Below are positions 58,823 through 64,000 of a stretch of DNA of 64,000 nt, piece by piece. The translations under genes and the position numbers were made by a program. This DNA comes from Allodiplogaster sudhausi (taxonomy: Eukaryota > Nematoda > Chromadorea > Rhabditida > Diplogasteridae): the NCBI GenBank assembly GCA_945643635.1, contig CALZFC010000280.1, positions 325,501 through 389,500 on the forward strand, in the 5' to 3' direction. The notes under the pieces are model-generated. The model ran no database searches, was not told where the DNA came from, and saw only the letters and a program-made list of their open reading frames with translations. The first letter of the stretch is position 1; the number at the start of each line of letters is the position of its first letter.

Positions 58823-60615
58823 TCAATTAACAATTTTCACCGTCCACTCACTCATCCTTCCTCGGTGTTTTGGGCGGGCCATTTTAAGCTCTGATGACTC
58901 AACATGCTTGCCCACCTCCTTCTCTTGCCAGATGGCAATTGATCGTCGATCGATGGGCTTCTCGGGAAAGTTGTAGCTCGCGTAGGGGCGGAAATGCACA
59001 GGGAAGCAACGCTGCGCCCACTCCAGCCACGCCTTCTCCATCGCCTTATTTCTGAGATTACATTTATTTTGTATTCCATTAATATACTTTGGACAGTCTG
59101 TTTCTTTCTTCTTTTTTTTTTAAAACATAATTCCCTTACAAACCAAAATTCGGAAAATATGAATAGGTTGATAAAAGAAATATGCCATGTTTGAAAAGGT
59201 ATTCATAGAGGCAGAGAGGGTGTGAAATAGGAGGGTGGCTAGGAGCTATAGTAAAAAAAGAATTGGCCGTGCCATATTTTGCGGACTTTTAACTTTGTAA
59301 CAAGCAGAAAAAATGGTTCAAACATTCGGGAAGTACATACACATTTTTTTAAAGATAGATGCTTATAGATCCACTTTCATTTTGAAATATAATAATAAAA
59401 TAAAACTCGGCCGCCAGCCTACATACGTGAGATTAATCGGTTTCTTGTTGACGCCGTGCATCGTGACTTGGTGCCTGAAGAGAGACGTCGATCCATTGCG
59501 CTCAACGCTGCAGACGACGCAACGGAATTGCTTCTGAGGGTGATGGTGCTTGGCGTGCGTGATCATCGCCCATTTTGGAACGCCTCCCAGACGGATTCGC
59601 GACGGACACAGCTTAATGTGAAGGTATATGAGAAAGAGAAAAAAAAAGATGTAAAAACACTGCTGAAAGAGGTCTGACTCATGATAGGGTTGTAACCCCC
59701 CCCCCCCCCCCCGGGCCGAAGGCCCGGAATCCTCTCTTTACCGTGCATCTTTCACTTTGTAACCAGCGGACAGGCCATTTGGCCCTTTGTAACCCCCCGG
59801 CCTAAGTCAAGAGGCAGGTGCTATTTCAGCACAGGGTAAAAAGAAAAAAAGAAAAGAAAGAAAAAAAAAGTTGACAAATAAAAGATAAAAGGAAAGAAAG
59901 AAGGATGGATTAGACTGCATATTTTAAGAGAATGTCTAACCGCGCACTGGACAATCCCTTCGTCCTCAGCCCTTGCAATTTCATCGTTATCGACTTGAGC
60001 AGCAACTTCACCATCATCCGACACGTTCGCCTGATGATCAGACAAGAGAAAAAGAACGTCAATATTCATGGAATAATTTTAATAAATTCTTTAAAAAAAT
60101 TTAATGCCTCAAACCTCATCAACATTTGACATGCCATTTCCTCCTTCGTTCTTTCTTTTTCTCGATTCCTTGACTGCCTGCAAGAAGTAAAATTCGCTGT
60201 TAAAAGCTTGGCGAAACTAGTGAAATATTTAACAGGTTCAAAGAAATATAAGCACTCTTCAGACACACAATTGAAAAAGAAGGCGATGATATTCATGAAA
60301 CAATTTAAATAATAATTAAAATAAATAGAGTAATAATACCTTATCGACCTCATCCAAGTCCGCCTTGACGTCTTCTTTCGAGGGAGGAGGAGGAGGAAGA
60401 TGGAGAAGGGGAGTGCAGAGCAGAGGAGGCGAATCCTTCACATTTTCATCGATAACCAAAGGCTCTCCTCGCGTCTAAAGAGCAGGGAAATGAAAGCCTC
60501 TACCAGGCACTTTATAAGCATCACATTTTGTTCGACATAGAAATATTCATTCGTCATTTTGAGAAACATTATTTCATTGAAAGACGTCAATGGATATAAT
60601 AATAAAAATAATAAC

Positions 60616-60690
<75 letters not shown>

Positions 60691-63635
60691 AATAATAATA
60701 ATAACAATAATAATAATAATAATAATAGTAATAATAATAAAACCCATTCAGAAACGAGTGAAAGGAACACTAGAAAAGTCATATTTACTGATTTAGCAAG
60801 AATTCACGGGCATTAAAGTCGCTATCCTAAAGCAGCTTTTTTTGAGTTTGTTGTAGTAAAAGTAAAGAAGCAAGTATTAAATAAGTATAGAACCTATTGA
60901 TAAAAAACCGACCTTATTCTACCAAATATGAACTTGATAGAGTTTGTAGATGAGTGAAAAACAAATATAAAAAATAATAATACGCTGTTACAATATTTCC
61001 TTCAAGAATTAACATTTGAGGAAGGAAATAAATTCTAAAAGTTCGACCTCTTGAAACAATAGGGTGCGTTGAGGGGTTTGAGCAAGGTAATAAATAACAT
61101 GCTTGACTTACAATTAGGGGTTTGACCTAGTTGACTTCAACTTCCATAAATTCTCGCATGTGAGAGAGAGAGAGAGGCAGAGAAAGAGTGAAAATAAGAG
61201 TAGTTAAACGAGTTATACTACTTAAAATAATGATACATAATGTTCCAATCGGTTGTAATACTCATAAGCACCACTGAAATACCACACTCTGCTGCTCATG
61301 AATGTGATAAGTGGAATTTAAATCTCACTTCACTTTGGGTGATCGATTCGTCCAGCCTTTCTGTAGATTCTTCTTCTTCTTTTTCACAACCGCGAAACGC
61401 TTCACTCCGATAAGGGATCTCCTACAAACAATTTCTGCATATATACTTTTTTTTTACTTTTCTTATGGTAGTAAACGAAAACAATTACATTGTTAGTTGG
61501 CAGACTCATGTAGAATAAATATAATAAATAAAAAAGTATAAAAAATCCATGAGTTATTTGGAAATGGGAATGAAAACCTTTAAAATCATTAAAAAATTGT
61601 TTCTGGGTTCAATAAAAAGGGGATTTATGCGTTCATGTAAAATGATTTTTGGCTCCGAGAAAGTCTGCCTCTGTCAAAAAAGAACACCTTCATGAGGACT
61701 AAAACAAAGCAAGAAATTCTCACCGACCTGAACTGCTGCCCTGTTCTCTGGCTCCTCTACAGAACGCTTGATGCTCAACTGCAAAAAAAACCTGCAGAGT
61801 TTGTAGCTTCTTCCAAATACTTGGTAATTAAATCTTCGGGAAAGAATTAACAAGGACTGATATACAAGATAGCTCCAAGAAAAACATGACCTTTTAGGAT
61901 CTAAAAAAAACTTACGCTAAAATTATCGGGTGCAGAAGAAGAATCACTTGCTGCAGAAGTGCTCACATCCAGTTTGAGAGTCGAAGCTGGAGTAAGAATT
62001 AATCAATATTTTAACCGACGAGTGAGAATTAATCAATATTTAATCCTACGACCATATTTCAAAGTTAAACATTTTTAAAGCAAATTTTTATTCAATTAAA
62101 AAAGAAAAGAACAAACATCTCCTCGCTGGCATGATTGAGATCCTCACAGGAGACGTCTCTTTCACATTCTGTAGAGCTCCAGCGTTCATTTCTGCTCCCA
62201 GCTGAAACATTATTAGTTAGTTATATAGACTACTAAAATATTTTTTTTAAAAATGGAAGAAAAACGCTTATTGAAATATCCAGCTAGTCTGATTGGATAC
62301 TAATAATGACGAAATGAGTGGCGCACATCGAAATTCATTAATTAGTTTGTCGGCATAAAGAGGCAGAAGAAATGTCATTGCCAAAATAGTAGGAGGAAAA
62401 ATTTGACAAAATCATATGTTCAGACCCCAATTAAACAAAATGAATTTTAGACAAAAAATCACAAATTCGTATAAAATGAACGAAAGCTGGATTAATGAGC
62501 ATTTTGGCTTGATTCTAAAAATACTGAATACAACTTCTCAAAAGCTCACTCCAGAAAAGAACTATCGCGAAACCTAAAAAATACTTCATGACGAAAGAAC
62601 AAGAGCTGATTAATGAAGCAGTAATGGTTTTATTGTTTTATTGTTATTCATGGAACATGACCAAAAGGTGTGTACTTGACTGGTAGATGCCTTCTTTTTG
62701 TCATCCTGAGGGGATGCAGCAGAATGAAGGAGGGCATTGTGGTGGGAAGATGAGAGGCCGAGGAAATTCGCTGCCTGAGCATCGTCGATCAGAGTAACGT
62801 GCTTGACGATGCCTTCTTCAATCTAAACAAAACACGGTCAATGATCACTGGTCAATGATCATTGATCAGTGCTTAAATAGGCTTAGCTTTACCGAGTTCA
62901 ACCCCAAACTGCCGAATTCTTATAATAGTTATAAATCATAAAAAGTGATATTAACATCAATAAAACAAAACATCTTAAATATAAAAATCATATACGACTA
63001 CTATAACATTTCTTTCTTTGGTCGGACCAGAAACGTGGAACAGTAGTCAATGTCCGCGTCATCTTCCAAGTGTACAAGCGCGTAAATCGGCTTCTTCGGT
63101 GCGGTCTGCAAAAAGTATGAAGCAAGTTACTGAGGTCGATGACGAAATTACAAAAGTTTTGACATGAAAGGCAAATGCATGCAAAAGTATTCAACAAGTT
63201 AACTGAGAGCAGTGACGAAATCATACAAACTTGACATGAATAGAGTATAAAAACTTGGCATGAGAACCGAATTGGAAGACGGGGTCTCTCCGGAGGCACG
63301 CAGTGACGTGAGATTCTGAGTGGGAAGGCCGAGCACAGCGGCGCCCTTGACGCCATCCACCACCGACACGCTCTTGGCGAGTTCTTTTCGCTTCGGAATG
63401 AGTAATGGGGTTTATATGGGTTTTAAGCGAGCGGCACGTATAATTGTAAGACCATAGACGATTCACATAAAATACCACCATATTTATCATGTGCTTTAAG
63501 AATATGAGATCCCCGGAAAAACAGAATCAACAATGTCTTAAATGAATAAACCATTTAAAAACGAACCAGCAGAAATAATAAGGAGCGACTGTCCGTGTCT
63601 TCCGATAGAAGAACAACAGCGTAGCAGTGATCCAT
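58823..63635 (-). CDS. C2H2 zinc-finger family, paralogue C
   Basis: Minus-strand exons: 63635-63567 (YAVVLLSEDTDSRSLLFLL), about 63390-63260 (AKSVSVVDGVKGAAVLGLP), about 63108-63030 (APKKPIYALVHLEDDADIDY), about 62824-62705 (KHVTLIDDAQAANFLGL), 62203-62122, 61990-61915, 61779-61730, 60473-60344, 60178-60115, 60029-59935, zinc-finger exon 59611-59427, and 59051-58823 (WLEWAQRCFPVHF, EKPIDRRSIAIWQEKEVGKH). Has both N-terminal modules but only the second type of zinc-finger module. Intron phases agree with A at the zinc-finger to C-terminal join (AC|A). This is the complete reference for the exon that is interrupted in B. Function unknown; nuclear nucleic-acid binding inferred. Confidence 0.65.
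59697..59810. repeat. C-run repeat with GGGCC palindrome
   Basis: Two TTTGTAACCCCC/TTGTAACCCCC units around GGCCGAAGGCC, in an intron of paralogue C. Resembles 18668-18782. Confidence 0.5.
60609..60739. repeat. (AAT)n/(AAC)n microsatellite
   Basis: About 43 trinucleotide units, changing from AAT to AAC and back, in an intron of paralogue C. The poly-Asn and poly-Leu frames over it are artefacts. Confidence 0.98.
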
Positions 63636-63929
63636 CTGGCGCTATCGACAACTCTCAAGATAAGTTATTCAGGTGTTAAATAATATAAGCCGAGTCATCA
63701 ACTTTTAGAAGAAAGATAATGAGTAAATGATACGTTTGATTAGTGACACATATCTAGTGCGCCTGTTTGAATGTCGGTTACGGTAGCTGAAACAATATAC
63801 CAAAAATGGCTTGCTTCAGCGAATATTCACACTTAATATTTAATTATTATTTTTCTTGTAAAAGCTGATGACTCGACTTGTATTTAACAACTTAATAATG
63901 GCTCTTTGAGTTGTCTCGATAGCCGCCAG
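63636..63929. promoter_or_regulatory. Divergent promoter of paralogues C and D
   Basis: The 294 bp between two opposed ATGs. Both genes begin with nearly the same leader (GAGTTGTC..GATAGCCGCCAG|ATGG), also present before paralogue A. No TATA box stands out. Confidence 0.5.
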
Positions 63930-64000
63930 ATGGAGGAGCACTGCTACGTTGTCGTTCTGCTATCGGAAGACGCGGACAGTCGGTCGTTGTTGTTTCTGCT
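63930..64000 (+). CDS. C2H2 zinc-finger family, paralogue D, first exon, 3' partial
   Basis: ATG in context CCAGATGG, then EEHCYVVVLLSEDADSRSLL to the window edge. Matches exon 1 of paralogues A, B and C. The rest lies outside the window. Confidence 0.7.
   Translation, partial: MEEHCYVVVLLSEDADSRSLLFL

Noticed and set aside
60438..60816. Long frames of poly-Asn (plus) and poly-Leu (minus)
   Set aside because: They only translate the (AAT/AAC)n microsatellite inside an intron of paralogue C.

Overview
The window is animal nuclear DNA, and the best guess is a nematode. Genes are broken by many short introns with T-rich TTTCAG-type acceptors. Cystatin-like genes have a C/T-rich tract and CCAG directly before GAAAGATG, as in trans-splice acceptors. 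There is an intronless tRNA-Ala(AGC), and simple repeats, terminal-inverted-repeat elements and segmental duplications are abundant. The species cannot be named from sequence alone. All homology statements come from reading motifs, exon phases and paralogue comparisons by eye; no database search was run.

Layout. 1-3.6 kb: an SF1 (UPF1/NFX1-like) helicase, 5' end outside the window, with a probable RG-rich last exon and a hAT-like MITE in its last intron. 4.6 kb: tRNA-Ala. 5.2-9.4 kb: an unrecognised minus-strand family (one intron-containing gene, one intronless copy, one duplicated 3' end). 9.5-12.6 kb: repeats and MITEs. 13-14 kb and 29-43 kb: a dispersed cluster of eight cystatin-like loci on both strands, spread by inverted and direct duplication; several are broken, one of them by a solo LTR. 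15.4-19.6, 43.9-57.5, 58.8-63.6 and 63.9 kb onward: four paralogues (A, B, C, D) of an unrecognised C2H2 zinc-finger family. 22.9-27 kb: an unrecognised gene of at least eleven exons with an in-frame TGA.

The standout is 44990-54526, a 9.5-kb DNA transposon sitting inside exon 3 of paralogue B. It has inverted ends starting CACACAGAAAA, a TA target duplication, dense subterminal TGTGACA sites, and two intron-rich plus-strand genes. One is a zinc-finger transposase of CACTA/Mirage/Chapaev (CMC) type. The other is a partner protein of unknown function. Removing the element and one TA restores a 78-base exon that lines up codon for codon with paralogue C, which fixes the ends of the element.

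Genes working together: the two transposon genes lie 151 bp apart on one strand and probably act as one mobile unit. The cystatin-like proteins are predicted secreted protease inhibitors. The zinc-finger paralogues are probably nuclear. No operon or pathway joins the remaining genes.
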